From: Rhyacophila brunnea | Lineage: Eukaryota > Arthropoda > Insecta > Trichoptera > Rhyacophilidae | NCBI GenBank assembly: GCA_022495005.1 | Contig: JAGYXB010000510.1 | Span: 930,001-994,000 of the forward strand | Length of the DNA: 64,000 nt | Reading direction: 5' to 3' | Program-made: the position numbers and the translations under genes | The notes under the pieces: generated by a model | What the model saw: only the letters and a program-made list of their open reading frames with translations | What the model was told of the DNA's origin: nothing | Database searches by the model: none | In this document: one piece after another, positions 11,976 through 25,314 of the stretch | Layout: every line of letters begins with the position of its first letter | How positions within the stretch are numbered: position 1 is the first letter of the stretch

Positions 11976-13290
11976 ATATTATTATGTTTTGTTGTCTATC
12001 TGATTATACAAAATTAATCTCCCCTCGGAAAGAGTTGAGGGTTCCAGTAGACGTCTCCCCTATTACGTATTTAGTCTAAGGCAGCGTTTTCCAATTAATT
12101 TTAATCACGGAACCCCTCGAATAATCTAGCTTTGTCGTGTTTTATATCAACAGTAGATCTCCAAAATTGCACATAACATATTATGAAATAAGTGACAATA
12201 TTAATTTTATCTTTTGGATTAAAATTGTTTATTTTTCCCCCCATGTAGTGACAAACACGTTTAATTTTATAAATAAATATGTTAGTAACATAATAATATT
12301 ATGTAATTTTAGAATTCTATGAAATGTTTGTTAATCGAAATATAATATGATCCAGAAAATATACCTATAATTATTCTTGCAGCCCTTTAATAATTACTTG
12401 ACTTGGTGACATCACTGGACTTCTGGATTTAAAAACTGTCTGATGGTGATGATTTGACTATGGTCGACTTTCGAAGACAAACAACAACCACGTGGTCAAG
12501 CGCGGTTTAAGTATGATTGAAATAATTTTGTCTATTCATCTTCAATCCTTGTATAAAAATCATACATTACAAAAACAAGCAAGTATCGCGGAACCCTTGT
12601 CTTTCCACAGGGTTCTGCCTTTCCCACTATTAATGAAATACTGGTCAAGAGTTAGATAGTGAGCGATTGCAATATGAATGTTTATAATTTCGTAGGGATA
12701 ATAATTACAGGGTTGCCATTGTAAAGTTCGAATCTTATGCAGCGACGATTTTCTTTGACGCAAATGACGCGACCGATTTATCAAAAAATAATAATTAAAG
12801 GTGGCCTCTAAAAATAGTTCAACTGAATTCATTGTTTCTTTTTATTGAAATAAGGGAGATAGGCTAGGCAACTCATAATTGCAATCATAATCAAGGGAGA
12901 ATTTTTTGTCACATTATAATATTATTCTCTCAAATACTGCAATATTTTTAAGGCCTTGTTTGACTTAATTTTTAATTTTTGTAAAAACTGTCGAAGTTCA
13001 TATTATTATGGTATGTTTAGGTTTTAGAAAGACGCATACCATTAAACACCTTATTATGTACGTAGCATAGATGTCGTAGCACTGATAATATATTTTACAC
13101 TTCAACCTCCAAAATATTTCGAAATTGTCTTGACTTTAAATCACATTGGTGTGCCTAATCCTTCTGAGGATACGATACAAAGCTTATACCTATGAGTCAC
13201 GTATTATACTATTTTTGCCTCTGGCGTCTTATTTTTTTTATACAAAGTTGAGTTTCATAAAATATGATATGATATTTTGGCGCAGGTAGA
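11976..13290. other. mostly unassigned, with two hAT-like terminal motifs
   Basis: CAGCGTTTTCCAATTAATTT near 12083 (followed by CGGAACCCCTCG) and CGCGGAACCCTTGTC near 12586 look like subterminal parts of a hAT element of the CAGxGTTTTCCAA kind. No TSD was found and nothing coding was seen. Confidence 0.3.
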
Positions 13291-13672
13291 ATAAATAGAT
13301 AGGTGAGGCATCTACCAAAAACCTTCGAAGATATATTGTGTATCACGAAATGGAATTCGTTTGAAAACAGTTGAATTATGAATTGAATTTTTAATTATAT
13401 TCATTTGTAGTAAGTATTTTTATAAATGTATCTATTATGTTTCTTATTGCAACCTTTGCCAAAAAATCAGTCCTGCGTATATCAATTTATTCTACCTAGA
13501 ATAAATTGATATATGAGGCGTCTACCAAAAACCTTCGGAGATATCTTGTGTATCACGAAATGGAATTCGTTTGAAAACAGGTGAATTATGAATTGAATTT
13601 GTAATTATGTTCATTTGTAGTATTTTTTCTATGTATTATATTTTTTATTGCAACAATCAGTTCTTAGACTAG
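13291..13672. repeat. tandem duplication, period 210 bp, palindrome at the junction
   Basis: The TCTACCAAAAACCTTCGRAG and TGTGTATCACGAAATGGAAT blocks recur 210 bp apart (units at 13291 and 13501). The junction 13479-13514 is an inverted repeat of ATATCAATTTATTCTA. Confidence 0.85.
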
Positions 13673-14179
13673 AATGATATTGTTCCCAGTCCCATACTGG
13701 CCATACTATTATAAATTATTGTTTAATTCATAGACCTCGAAAGAATGTGCTGATGGTTCGTGGATTCCGCAATAAAAATTGATGACAGGTGATGATAAAA
13801 AAAAAATTGCGGATCATTCACTCCGAGTTTATTGAGAAATATTTTCTTATTTATATTATAAATAACGAAAATATTTAATTGCATAATAAAATTGACTAAT
13901 GGTCAGTAATTTTATCAGAATTCGGTTTCTCTTTCGATAGAAAACTGATGAGATAGATAGCAAACTTATATTAATTATTAGTACATTCATATTTAGTTTT
14001 AGAAAGCGAAAACACAGTTCTAGAAAGAATCTTTAACAAAGATTGAATTCTATGATTTTTCTGAATGTTTCTCAGGTTTTTTAAGTTATAAATTAAATTC
14101 TTTTATATTCATCATAGCTGCATTTTTTTCGTTTGATTCTTTGCATCGGATTTAATCATATATCGACGTTAACCACAAC

Positions 14180-14639
14180 TAGGGTTATCAACTTTTTTAA
14201 TGAAAATTCCAGGACATTTTTCAGAAAAAAATACTACTAATATATACCTATGCGATTCCACATTCTATTAAACTAAAATATCAGTCACGATTTTAGAGTT
14301 TTGCGATAATTATTGGCCTTTTTTTCATTTTTTGAAAAAAAATCTAAGTACTAACTCAGGAATATTTGGTGGCCAAAATAAGTTATCACCGGAAAATTTA
14401 AGAAATTCCGTTCAGAAATCGAGAGCTTTTAAAGCTTGCTATTGGCAGCTTTTCCCCGTTCCAGTTTCCCATTATTATTTTTTCCTTGTAATAATTTCTC
14501 GAGTGTCATTGATATTTCTGAAGAATAAGAATTGTCTAAATTACGGGATATCGTGCGTCCCTGGTAAGCTCCAAACGGGATCCTGGACAAGGACTTCACA
14601 ATTCCGGGACAATCCTGACCAAACCGGTTGGCAACCCTA
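14180..14639. mobile_element. hAT-type element with TAGGGTTGCCAAC ends
   Basis: The left end TAGGGTTATCAAC and right end GTTGGCAACCCTA are inverted. The flanks ACCACAAC (14172-14179) and GCCACAAC (14640-14647) match at seven of eight positions. It carries no recognisable transposase. Confidence 0.8.
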
Positions 14640-15052
14640 GCCACAACCCATCCTCTGTTGGGTCCATCCCCTGGATCTAAACACTCGTGTTGAAAGATGA
14701 CTTGTGAATTTTCCAGACGCGAGATCGAGCCCGCGGCCCACAAGCGTGACAAAAAATATAGTTTATTATAATTATAGTGTATGTATTATAAAATTCAGTT
14801 ATTTATTATCTTCTTAATTACATTTAATACTGACAGCGACTCGGAAGCAATAAGAAATTAGTGCAACTGTATTTTTTTTACCTGTTGCGGTATTCAATGC
14901 GTTAAGATCGTTGAACCCTTGAGGCTCGCAACCGAAACAATATAATAATAATTAAAATTAAACTTACACTGAAAAGTTTTAATTTTTCACATTACTTTAC
15001 TGATTTATTGCGACAGGGACAAACTACCCAGGGCAGCCATGTTCTTAATCAG

Positions 15053-15298
15053 TGTTTTTAAACCTTTTTACACCTGCGGACCGCTGAAAATATTAGAAAT
15101 GTTTTGTGGACCGCTAACGCAGAAATAAAAAATATTATTTATGTAGTAACATATAATATTCATCTATTTTAAGAACCAACACTTGCAGGAGGTGTACGGG
15201 TTTTGAAGATTATATTGTAATTTTTAGCATAGGCATTTGGACGCCATAAATTCGCGGACCACTAGAAAATTTCTGCGGACCAGCGGTTGAGAAATATT
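15053..15298. mobile_element. probable hAT MITE with GCGGACCGC subterminal repeats
   Basis: The left end CAGTGTTTTTAAACCTTTTT and the right end (GGACCAGCGGTTGAGAAATA, TTG) are inverted. The TGCGGACCGCT word is repeated at both ends. The TSD is unclear (TTCTTAAT versus CTCTAAAC). Confidence 0.6.
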
Positions 15299-16193
15299 GC
15301 TCTAAACGTCAGTATTTGATGCGTATGTCAATTATTTAGTCAAGATTGTTGTTGCATTTGTCTGCCTTATATCTAATAAAATTGGTAGATATGACGTATC
15401 TAACACAACACATTTGCATACAATTTGAGACTACAAAATGTGAAAGGGGACGGCAGTCTGCCTAAGGGCGGTATTTTGCCTAACACGTGCTAGGACATTC
15501 TGGTGGGTTTGTATTTCTTTGCGTTTTATGGCCTGACCGTCATTAAGTTATAACCAAAACTCGCTTCAAAGTATTGATCTATTTATGGCGACTGGCTTAC
15601 TCATTTATATCTTATTAATCTGTTCTGTGATAAAATTGGAATCGACGATAGCAACTTCTTTTTATGTGTGTCTTATCAAATGATGGTAAAAGGCTTGTAA
15701 TTCTGAATATATAAAAGGTGTTTGTGTGGTTGTGGCTATCATCCACAGTTCGCATTGCAGTTGAAAAATATAATATATTTGCTGCGGGCAAGTGCACAGA
15801 GCAGTGACGTCCGCGTGTTGCGGTGATGTCCAATCTTTTTGCATCGCATTGTTATTATGCAGTAGCGAAGACTCCTTGCTGAGCGATTATATTAAACCAA
15901 AGCCTATCTTAAAAGAAAAACAACTATTATATTATACGTAATAAAATGTAATACTAGTCGCAATATATCTATCTACCTATAGATGCGTTGTGTTGTATAA
16001 GTATTTTTTTCGTTCAAAGGTAGTAATAATCCGTACGTAAAATAAATATCATGTTCTCTCGTACTACATATACCGGAAAATTACCGTAACAAATCGATAA
16101 ATTGTATTAGACTTTGAAAGTTTTCATCATCAGCTAAAATTAGTTATATTAAGATATTTGTGTGTACTGCTGCAATTGACATTAGAGGTTATC

Positions 16194-16508
16194 CACAGAA
16201 CGGATTAATAAATATAATTCAGATATGCCCAATACCCCAATACACTACATTTTGAAGCAGGGTTTTAAATGTGTGTGTGTTCTACGAAAATGACTACACA
16301 TTATAGACGTGCGATAGTGTGTGTTGCAACCTTCAAATACACCAATATTGAATCAGTGTCAGTGCGTAGACCAAGAGCAATTGTCAGAAGAAGGACAAGC
16401 TTAGAAAGACGTATTCTTGACTTTCTTTATCTCATATTCTTCCATACTCGGGATCGGTTGCCTGTTACTTTTTAGGTATTTCAGTTCCCATTAATTCTGT
16501 GTTCCCTG
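16194..16508. mobile_element. hAT-type MITE, family CAGGGAACACAGAA, inverted copy
   Basis: It begins CACAGAACGGATTAATAAA and ends ATTAATTCTGTGTTCCCTG, running opposite to 27440-27764. The flanks AGGTTATC and TGTTCATC match at five of eight positions, so the TSD has decayed. Confidence 0.78.
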
Positions 16509-17099
16509 TGTTCATCACTAGTAACATCATATAATTATTATTATCATCTTATTAAGTTCCGTAATTATAATTGAGAAATACCTACCCATACACTACGACC
16601 CCATAACCTAACGAATTGAAAAAGTCACTCTTCTCCATGGTTATTATGACCATATTATAAAACCGCCTTTTAACTCTAAAAGATTTATCCAAATTGGCAT
16701 GTCTTTATTTTTTTCTAATAGAGCAAATGCTCAGGTTTGACAAATAGATGTTATGTTTTCTGAGACGTTTCAAAATTGTATGTATTTACTATTTAATATC
16801 TAAATAATTAAAGCTTGATCCACTCTTCCGTACGTAATTCAAAAACCAAACCAAAGTAGAAATTCATGATAATAATAATATGTTGTACTATTCTAGGCAC
16901 AATATAATAATATATTTTTGGGTTAAATTTAACTTGTTAAAATAATTGTATAACTTTCTCTGTCAATTAAAATTTCTGTTCTGACTTTATATCCGTACTA
17001 ATTTGTTTTCCGATACTAATTGAAAAACATTTAGTTATATTAATCGCGTGTCGTTAATTTTAACTTCATCACTTTAACTGTGTTTTTGTTAATTACTGG

Positions 17100-17759
17100 C
17101 AGGGAACACAGAAATAATGGGCTAGGACATTCATTACCTTCTGGGTGTGTTTTTAAAAATCTACGATTCACGAGTGTGGAGGAATATTGGTTAAACTTAA
17201 ACACGTGTTACGGAATGTGTTCTATTTTACAACGTTTTTCTTAGCTCGTATTCTTATTTGTCCGGTACAAATCTTGCAATCGATTTCTAACTAACTTCCC
17301 GACTAGCTAGACATTTGAAACTTTTAGATTATAGCAGAACACGATGCCAATGCATTTTTTTAAATACTTTTAGCCATTTTTAAGTAGAATTAAATTCATT
17401 TTCAGTTAATTATGTTTTGTATGAAAAGTTATTTCGACACCATTATCGGTTGCTAGGGGTCTGGGGTCCTAGTAACTAAATTATCAATATACTATACGTG
17501 CGTTATTATGGAAATCAATATGACATGTCAAGTACAAATTTTTTTGATCGTAGTCAAGTTTATATGGTTCAACAGAATTTAAAAACGTTGTATATAAAAA
17601 GTTATTTTTATCTTGTAATTATTTAATATTTACGTCTGTAGGTACTATAATAATTTATTATATTTGCACTCAAGTTTACCAGGTATACGCAAACGTAAAT
17701 TCTATATTTGTAATATTTGAGGACATTTATGGGGTTTGCACTTCTTAATCTCTTCTGTG
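17100..17759. mobile_element. hAT-type MITE, family CAGGGAACACAGAA, long copy
   Basis: It begins CAGGGAACACAGAAATAATG and ends AATCTCTTCTGTG. The flanking octamers ATTACTGG (17092-17099) and ATTACTAC (17760-17767) match at six of eight positions. Its core (17238-17622) also occurs at 56131-56603 without these ends. Confidence 0.75.
17238..17622. repeat. dispersed repeat, copy A
   Basis: Same-strand match to 56131-56603 over about 380 bp (ATCTTGCAATCGATTT, CTAACTTCCCGACTAGCTAG, AACACGATGCCAATGCATT, TATGGAAATCAATATGA). It lies inside the MITE at 17100-17759. Confidence 0.82.
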
Positions 17760-18427
17760 ATTACTACACATTTTCAGTTTTAGTAAAAATTAACATATCT
17801 CCGTTATATTGCAAGCGGTTTAAATTGAAATGGATTATAATGTTATAATTTATAATACACTACTAAAACTCATCAATATCCAACGCTAAATAAACGAATA
17901 TTGAACGAAAACAACCACATAATGTTGTAGTATGCCTGTGAACATTTATTTTTTACCCAAACCAGGACACCTAAAGAAAGATATGTAGGTACCTAGGTAC
18001 TTATCCGTTTTAGACGCCTCACACTTTCTAACATGACAATTGACGAGACAGTAATGTTCTCATTTCCCCCATATTTTTTCATTGTCCATATTATTTTATT
18101 TATTAATGTAAACTACATACAGGAATGAATACATGAAAAATTATCAGGTTTTATATTTTTCCAAAGAACAAATTTTCTTAAGTAGGTACCTACCTACGTA
18201 TATCTGGTGTTGAGTACTAGATTCTACCGCCAGGATTGTGATTTTGCTCGTTTTTTAAATGCGAGTTTCTCTCTTTTTGAAAACGGGACATTTTGGCGTC
18301 CCGAAGTTATGTTCGGGGCCACCGGGACACGCCGCCTGAAAACGGGACGTCTGATCACATTAAGTATGCCACGACTGGACATTGTGTGTCTTTTTTGAAT
18401 ACATCTGCTTAGCTTTTGGGTCTTGAA

Positions 18428-18673
18428 CAATGACATTATTAATGGACAACGCACTCAATACAGTAGCTAGTAAGTAAATTCGCGCATAGCAACATTCGCA
18501 CATGTATAGGTAGACGTCACGCAATTTCCATCATGCGATATCACGCATCGGGAATTTATACCAATATTACCTTAATTGTAATGGCGTTAGAACAGATTAT
18601 GCCATTCGGCAGACCCGACAAAAAAGTGAGTGTCATTTTTTTTCCAGATGCTTCGTCCATATTAATGTCATTG
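18428..18673. mobile_element. hAT-type MITE, family CAATGACATTA, copy 2
   Basis: The 246-bp element has TIR CAATGACATTATTAATGGAC and matching complement at the right end. An exact 8-bp TSD GTCTTGAA is at 18420-18427 and 18674-18681. Confidence 0.92.
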
Positions 18674-18681
18674 GTCTTGAA

Positions 18682-21049
18682 TGAATTCGTGGACGGTTAG
18701 GCGTTCGGAAACCGCTGGTTGGTCAAGAATGGTGCAGCAGTGAGTAGTTACGAGTAGTTGAGTACAGGACGGTGGACGCGTTCTCCCGTTCCGGTCCGGA
18801 CGCGCGACTCTGAATATTGATCGAGGACCGTCTGCGAATATTATTATTATTACACTCACTCACAAGGCTGCCAGAAAACGTGGATCCTGTATTGCTGTGT
18901 CAGTGGTTTCCAACATATTCTGTCTGAAGAAACCCTTGAAATATTTTTGTAAACTCGGGGAACCCCTACAAAAATACTGTAAATCAGTGAAATTCAATAT
19001 TTTGAAAAATCTCAGGAACAAAGCTTCATTGCAAATAGTTTCATTGAGTATTCGATTCTTATCTTTCACTGCCCGGGCGAGTGTTTTTACCGTGCTACTG
19101 TGAGTGTACCTACATCTTGAATGTATGTAATATGAAATAAACGTTAATACTGATATTTATTATAACTGCATAATAAGACATCACGGTATAAAATGAGGCG
19201 TCTCGATTTTTTGACCTTCTCGTTGATATGCAATTACATTTTTTTATTTATTGGCGAAGTGTTGACGGGAGTCATTTATTTTAATTTTATTGCTGATGAT
19301 TTCAACTTCGAAATGACACCTTCATCAGCGATGAGGTTGCAATGTCTCCGTCAATATCTACAAATAATTATTATATTTTCTTGACATTCTGCTAATTGGG
19401 CACATATCGTAATTAAAATTGCACCTGCAGTTTCGCAATTGCTACAAGAAATGGCAATCTCAATTAATGGTCGATTTAAAATAATAATGTTTGTTGTCAT
19501 TTGGGATAACTATAAATATATTATGATGAACTTTTTGTTTTTCATTGGCTAAACCTGCATGATGTATCTTTGAAATGAACAATATAGCAGATAAAAATAA
19601 CATCACTAGCTCTAAAACAGATACCTATGTTCTCTAGACGTTGTCTCATCAGTAGGGTCTCAGACTTCATTATTAAGAGTTCATAATATTCTGATCATGA
19701 TTCTCTTTCAGTTGTCCACGTAGTCCGATGTACGGATTGGCGATGCCAATTAAGGTTTTGTTGCAATATTGAATTGATCGGTCCTGCGTGCGGGTGTTCT
19801 CCCTTACCGTTTACGGTGGAAATCGTGACCAGTCCCTAAGCAGTCAGCCCACCTCTGAGTCACCAAAAATAAAGAGCGTGTCTCGTACTGATAGTTTAGA
19901 GTCCTTTTATCCATTTTAGTTTTGGGGTTATATTTTTCAACAGAACCAGTAAAATTTCACGCTAACACAACAACTATGGCTGCGGTGCGCCCGTAACTGA
20001 ACCTGCGCCGAATCCTCCTCACTTCGCACATCCGCATACACAAATATCAAAATGTCTGATCATTCATTCTTGTCAGATGATATTTAATTTTAAACGTAAT
20101 TGTTAATATTCGATATGAAGAATAAAAAATAATACATATTTAACATAAATCTCGCAGGACACATCAATAAGTCACGCGGGACACACTTTGTGAACCCCTG
20201 GTTTAGACATAAGACTTTGTATTTTATTATGTCTATTAGAAAAAAAGGCTTAAGGGATAGATTAGTTACAAAGCGTGTCTACGATCAATCATGATAATTA
20301 TTATCTAACACCAAAAAATGTATGTTGTAAAATGTAAAGCCTATAAATAGTATAAATGATGAAACTTAGATGCATCCCAGACAAAACAGTCAGTGATCAC
20401 GTGGGATTCGTGGGAATACCAAATCCGAGAAAGTTGAACAGAAGACAGGGAAGAAATTTCTTGAACGCACAAGTGGAAAAGATAGGCGAAACTAAAATCC
20501 CACGCGTCGCGTTGGACGGAAGACGACGCAAAAGATGAAAGATTCTTAGAACTCAAATTCTAAATAAAACAGCTCTGACAGTCAAAAAACCCTACAACAA
20601 AACAAGATACCTACGTACTTGGGTTTCAAATTGTTGTAGTATCTCCCATTATCTGTTTATAAACAATTAATTATTGTATTGTAAAATTCTGAATTACCTG
20701 ATACCCATCATCGAGAGTTATTAGTGTATTACCTTACCTATGAAGTTTTGATAAATGGAATGGAGGTAGGTACTAGATATTTTGAATGGGGATTCTCAAT
20801 AATAATTTTGGGTACTTATCAAAAATCTGTCCATAATAAATGATTAATGAATAATGGAAGACATTTGAAGGTCTTCATTTTTCGTGGTGTCGTTGTAAGT
20901 TTTACAACCGGTTGGCCGTTTAATTCTAGCCAAGTTACTAGCTTTTTGAGAGCGCGGGTATCTGTTGTACTTAACATTGTAACTCTCGACACATTAAACA
21001 ATGATTAGCAATTTATTAGTTAATTCACTTCCATTTAAGATTAGGCAGA
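18682..21049. other. mostly unassigned, hAT-like ends and a GC-richer patch
   Basis: CAGTGGTTTCCAACATATTC at 18899 and CACTTTGTGAACCCCTG near 20190 resemble unrelated hAT termini. The patch 19730-19890 is GC-richer and translates on the minus strand as VTQRWADCLGTGHDFHRKR before stops. It was not identified. Confidence 0.3.
20356..20538 (+). other. small very basic ORF, 60 codons, function unknown
   Basis: MMKLRCIPDKTVSDHVGFVG, PNPRKLNRRQGRNFLNAQVE and VALDGRRRKR: about a quarter Lys/Arg and less AT-biased than the flanks. A TATAAATAGTATAAATG context precedes it. The opposite strand is also open, so composition alone may explain it. I know no matching family. Confidence 0.2.
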
Positions 21050-21052
21050 TTA

Positions 21053-21371
21053 GGCTCGTGTCAGACGGGACACCGGTGTCGCGCTTGATATAATATAGGA
21101 GGCCTTTGGATTATGTTTATGAACGCCCCAGAGCTAATGAGTCAACGCATAATTTCGCGTTATAAATTGGAACATAAAACTGGCTGCTGTAATAAAAACA
21201 AGTGTATCGGCGGCTTGAGAATGTAGCGGCTGACGGAAAAGTGCACCGGGCACGCGTTGACTCATTAGCTCTGGGGCGTTCATAAACATTATACAAAGGC
21301 CCCTTTATTCGAATACAACGGCCTCCTATATTATATCGAGCGCGACACCGGTGTCCCGTCTGAAACGGGCC
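21053..21371. mobile_element. long-TIR hairpin MITE, TTA TSD, copy 1
   Basis: The 319-bp element is nearly one inverted repeat. TIRs start GGCYCGTKTCAGACGGGAC and inner arms carry AACGCCCCAGAGCTAATGAG in inverted orientation. TTA flanks at 21050-21052 and 21372-21374. Confidence 0.88.
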
Positions 21372-22157
21372 TTAGTTGGTATGTTTATTTAATAGACTCG
21401 CATTACATTTTATACCTACCGGGGGCGAAAAGTGGAGGGACGCTGTGGATTATTGTTGGGTTTAGGCTGCGTTTAATTGAATTTTAAAAACTATCTAACA
21501 CCATTTGCAAATTGTATTTTTAATTCGATGAAAACAAATAAGTAAGTACCTATGTCTGACAAAGTTTAATGTGCATTATTTAGGTAGGATTTCCACAGCC
21601 TGCCTCTACCCTTCGACACTGATACCTACAGCAGGCAGTTGTCGTGAATGGTCAGACTGACATTACCTACTTTTATTTTCATAACGTTATCAAAATAATT
21701 CTATTTTGTGGTTAATTTTAATTGTAGGTACCTATATATTTTTGGATTTGTTTCCAGAGGTATCGTGTGGCCTTTGTAGGTAGGTGGGCGAAATAAATTT
21801 CTATCATTCAGAGGCGCAAAGCGTCACTGAACTCTTTATGCGTCTTGGCTGTTGGTGGTTCATTTACCTGTCTGCCACATCAGCTGTGAACACTTGTTTC
21901 AAATTTACGTGTGCTGTGTTTTATTATTGTTATTAACTTATTAATAATTTATGGCAGCAATCGGAAACTGGCGGCATTGGGGATATGTGCGATTCTTTAT
22001 AAGTACCAGTGATTCCCAACCTTTTTTCGTTGGCGGAACCCACGAGGCTGCGCTTTACGCTTGAAGGGACCCTTACGCTGATTTTACAGATTGTTTAATA
22101 TTTATTTTTGTCTTTTTGGTTTTTGTTGTATGATATTGCACGTCTTTCACTACAATT

Positions 22158-22540
22158 AGGGATGACAATATCGAATAAAAATATCAATACCGGTATTTTG
22201 GTATTTCCTTCTGAATACCGGTATTCGCAAAATAATTGGAAAGAACAGAAGTAGGTATCTACCAATAAATCTAATATAATATGTAAAATCTCTTTAAAAT
22301 ATGAATATTTTATAGCATGTGTCATTGCTGGTCACCAAGGACGATGAATGGCCACGGAAGTAAACTAGACATCGCTTAATCCGATAGTAAAATATAGTCC
22401 TGTTTAGCCGTTTTTGTTAATTAAAACATTTTGTTTCCACTGTCAATACCGAATATATCGGTATTGTCTGATTTTTAAAACCGGTATTTTGGTATCGAAT
22501 AATACTGGGATACCGGGTTTGAAATACCGGTATTACAATG
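22158..22540. mobile_element. hAT-like element with repeated ACCGGTAT palindromes and a nested MITE piece
   Basis: The palindrome-rich blocks TACCGGTATTTTGGTAT, ATACCGGTATTC and AAATACCGGTATTAC cluster at both ends. The middle (about 22318-22440) matches the interior of 62464-62992 (TGTGTCATTGCTG, GGAAGTAAACTAGACATCG). Ends and TSD are not well defined. Confidence 0.55.
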
Positions 22541-24084
22541 GTCCTACTGGTATGGAATGGTATGGACTGTATTACTGAGACCTTTTCCATATGATAAAAG
22601 TACCTAATAATGGGGTTATGTACCTATAGTGTTTTGCCGTACTTGATATTTTACATCTGTTTCGTGTCGATCCACTGACCACATGTCTAACTTTTGACTA
22701 ACGTCCGATTCAAATTATTCTTATTTTACAAATGGTATATTATAATTACTATTTTTTTTTCAAATGTGCATCGGATATCAAAATAATAATCAGTACCTAA
22801 TGTTCAAAATATTTTTGTTACTAATAATTTTTATTCAAATTGATGAGCTCCCCCCGAGACGTATTTATCATTAGCACTGCGCCACTGGTGGGCATCTGAT
22901 TACTTCTTTCGTTTATTTGATTTTATTTAAAATATTTTAATTGTATACCATTTTATTATTACGTATTGCTGATAAAATGATTAGGCATATCTGTGGTTAA
23001 CCAAAACCTAACACACCTTCATTTTCTACAATATTGCTGTTTGAACGCGATATAATATTGACATTGTGAAACATACAGGTAATTTCACATTTTAATATTT
23101 TGCTGATAAAAAAGTCACCAATAATAATTTTCATTTGGCAACATTAAATTTATTCTTTATTATAAAACCCTAGTCACACGTTTTAGTTTAATATAGGTAG
23201 GTACAATCTATAAACTAAACGAGACGATTATAGCAAAACGTACAATGAAACGTCACCTTCTCTTACCTACGTCATAAATGGGAAAGAAGATAAAAGCATA
23301 TTAATATCTTTTGATTCTATAAAAAGTAACCATAGACACAATATGAAGAATGTATCGACAATAAGTTATATTTTTGTCCTAAAAATCCTCTATTGTGTGT
23401 GACCCTAAACATTTAACATTTTGTTGTAATTATCAAACATTTTTTGTGATGTACCTATCTTATACATATTCTCATTTTATCTTCAATCTAGTTCGTATTA
23501 AATTATTGTCGGAAACACAGCCAATTTATTGTAGCGTGCGGTTTTAATTGAAACATAGTTGCACAAATAATATTATTATCATTTAAATTCGAATCGCCAT
23601 CTTTTAACAATGGATTTTTGATTTGCCATTTCAGTTGAACTCTGTGCAAGTACGTTTAAACTAAAACTAAAATTTGAACGTATCATTAATAATTTGATTA
23701 AAAATTACAAAATATGGTAGGTATCTAACGTGGATTTGACAGAACACTTCAAATCCATAGAACAAAACCGCATGGATGATATTCATGATTGGTTGAAGTC
23801 GATATAATTTAACTAGGGATTTATAAGATATTTTTTTAAAATAAATTAATTTGTGAGTTTGTTGCAAATAATGCATTATTATAAAATATTTATAATATAT
23901 AGAGACGTTCCTAGTGTAAAATGCCGCGTTCAAGCAATGCATGCCATGCCGTCTCTTTAATTTTTAATTGCAATAATTGTCTGCAAATTAGTTATGCACC
24001 ACTTACCCATTGCACTTTTTTTTAATGATTTTACCGAGGCTTTGACTGCGACTCGCTGTCATATCGCCTCTTCTCATCTAGAAG
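22541..24084. other. no recognised feature
   Basis: AT-rich, no supported coding region, no clear inverted repeats. Confidence 0.4.
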
Positions 24085-24345
24085 AGGATCCGCCGATCAG
24101 GTCCTCACTCGAATTCTGTTAAAGAACTTTTCAATTCTGCCAAGCTCTTCCGTCCTACCCACCGTCAGGGCACCTTTCAATTCATCGACATTCTCAAAGA
24201 TATTATATAGTCGCAATTCGCAGCTGTACTCTGTGTCGTTCATATTTGGGCATTGTACCCACTGCTAATATGTACAAGGTCCTCCAAACCATCACATTCA
24301 CCGCATACCTGCGAATCGCTTCTTCCCATATTTTATGACCGACAA
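24085..24345 (-). pseudogene. reverse-transcriptase tail with zinc-finger-like CxxC end
   Basis: On the minus strand, SQVCGECDGLEDLVHISSG resembles the Cys/His module that follows RT domains in Jockey/R1/I-type elements. After a frameshift it continues as NDTEYSCELRLYNIFENV, then about 30 more residues to a stop (FFNRIRVRT). No reading frame is intact across it. I see no tail or TSD. Homology is judged by pattern only. Confidence 0.5.
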
Positions 24346-24563
24346 ATGCACTATAAATCTTTAATTCGACGCATTCTCAAACAATTCAATTTATTTTCAA
24401 TTTCAATTTATTTATTTTACATGTTGTGGATATTACAAATTATGAGTTTAAGACGTTCACAAATGATGATTTTAGGTACGTGGAGGTCTGTGGTGCTAAC
24501 AGGTTTGGAGGCACCCATGTGAAAAGGTGCGATAAACCCCCATTATGATATTATGTATTACTA

Positions 24564-24798
24564 CAGGGCTCGAAATGGACAGGAGCGCACCGGAGCGCCG
24601 TTCCTGTTCGTGAAGTCAGTAGAATTATCGCTACGTCTCGTGGAAAAAATAATTTGACCATTTGAACCAGATAGGCCAAAAATAGAAAATCTAACACACT
24701 TATTTTTATGAAATACCCATAAAATTTGATGACTATGGAAATATCTTCAGAAAACTGTCGAGCGCTCCGGTTCGTAAACTTTTCCATTTCGAGCGCTG
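24564..24798. mobile_element. hAT-type MITE, family CAGGGCTCGAAATGG, copy 1
   Basis: The ends are CAGGGCTCGAAATGG and CCATTTCGAGCGCTG. The flanks GTATTACT(A) and GTATTACA resemble an 8-bp TSD with one mismatch or slip. It is very similar to 58188-58425. Confidence 0.82.
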
Positions 24799-24984
24799 GT
24801 ATTACAATGGGTAGGTATTACAATTAAACAGTAATTACGTATGCTGTCAGGATTTTAATGTTTACATATTTTTTAAACTAAGATATCGATTGTCTGGTTC
24901 ATGGTAAGCCGCCACTGCTCTCAAAAGTTGTAATACTTGTAATCGTTTCCTCATTCGCCGCCCACTATAATGTGCCATCCATAT

Positions 24985-25021
24985 GCAACTCATGGCCTGC
25001 CTACCCCCACGGGACGTCACT
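24985..25021. repeat. isolated terminus of the CAGTGACGTCCC family
   Basis: CTGCCTACCCCCACGGGACG followed by TCACTG is identical to the right ends at 190-210 and 62970-62992. The sequence to the left diverges and no left end was found. Confidence 0.55.
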
Positions 25022-25314
25022 GCCTGTTTTGAAGCATGAACATGCAGCGGGAATAAAGTTATTACGGCTATTGATTAAATCAGCTGTCTTTCATTTTTTT
25101 GTCAATTTGTCTTTGATTTACGAGGATTACAAAATAGAATGGTTAAAAAATAAGTCCATAGGGATAAAATAGACGTACAGTCAAAACTCTGGTATATTTC
25201 GATTATTATCAATAATTATCATGGTATTATTCATATCACTTTTGTGCTCTAGGTTCGAGTAAACATTGTTACAATATTTTATTGCTAGTGTCCACGTGAT
25301 AATAATTAATTCTG

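Noticed and set aside
18899..20205. Single 1.3-kb hAT element between CAGTGGTTTCCAAC and GTGAACCCCTG
   Set aside because: The two ends are not good inverted repeats of one another and no 8-bp duplication flanks them.
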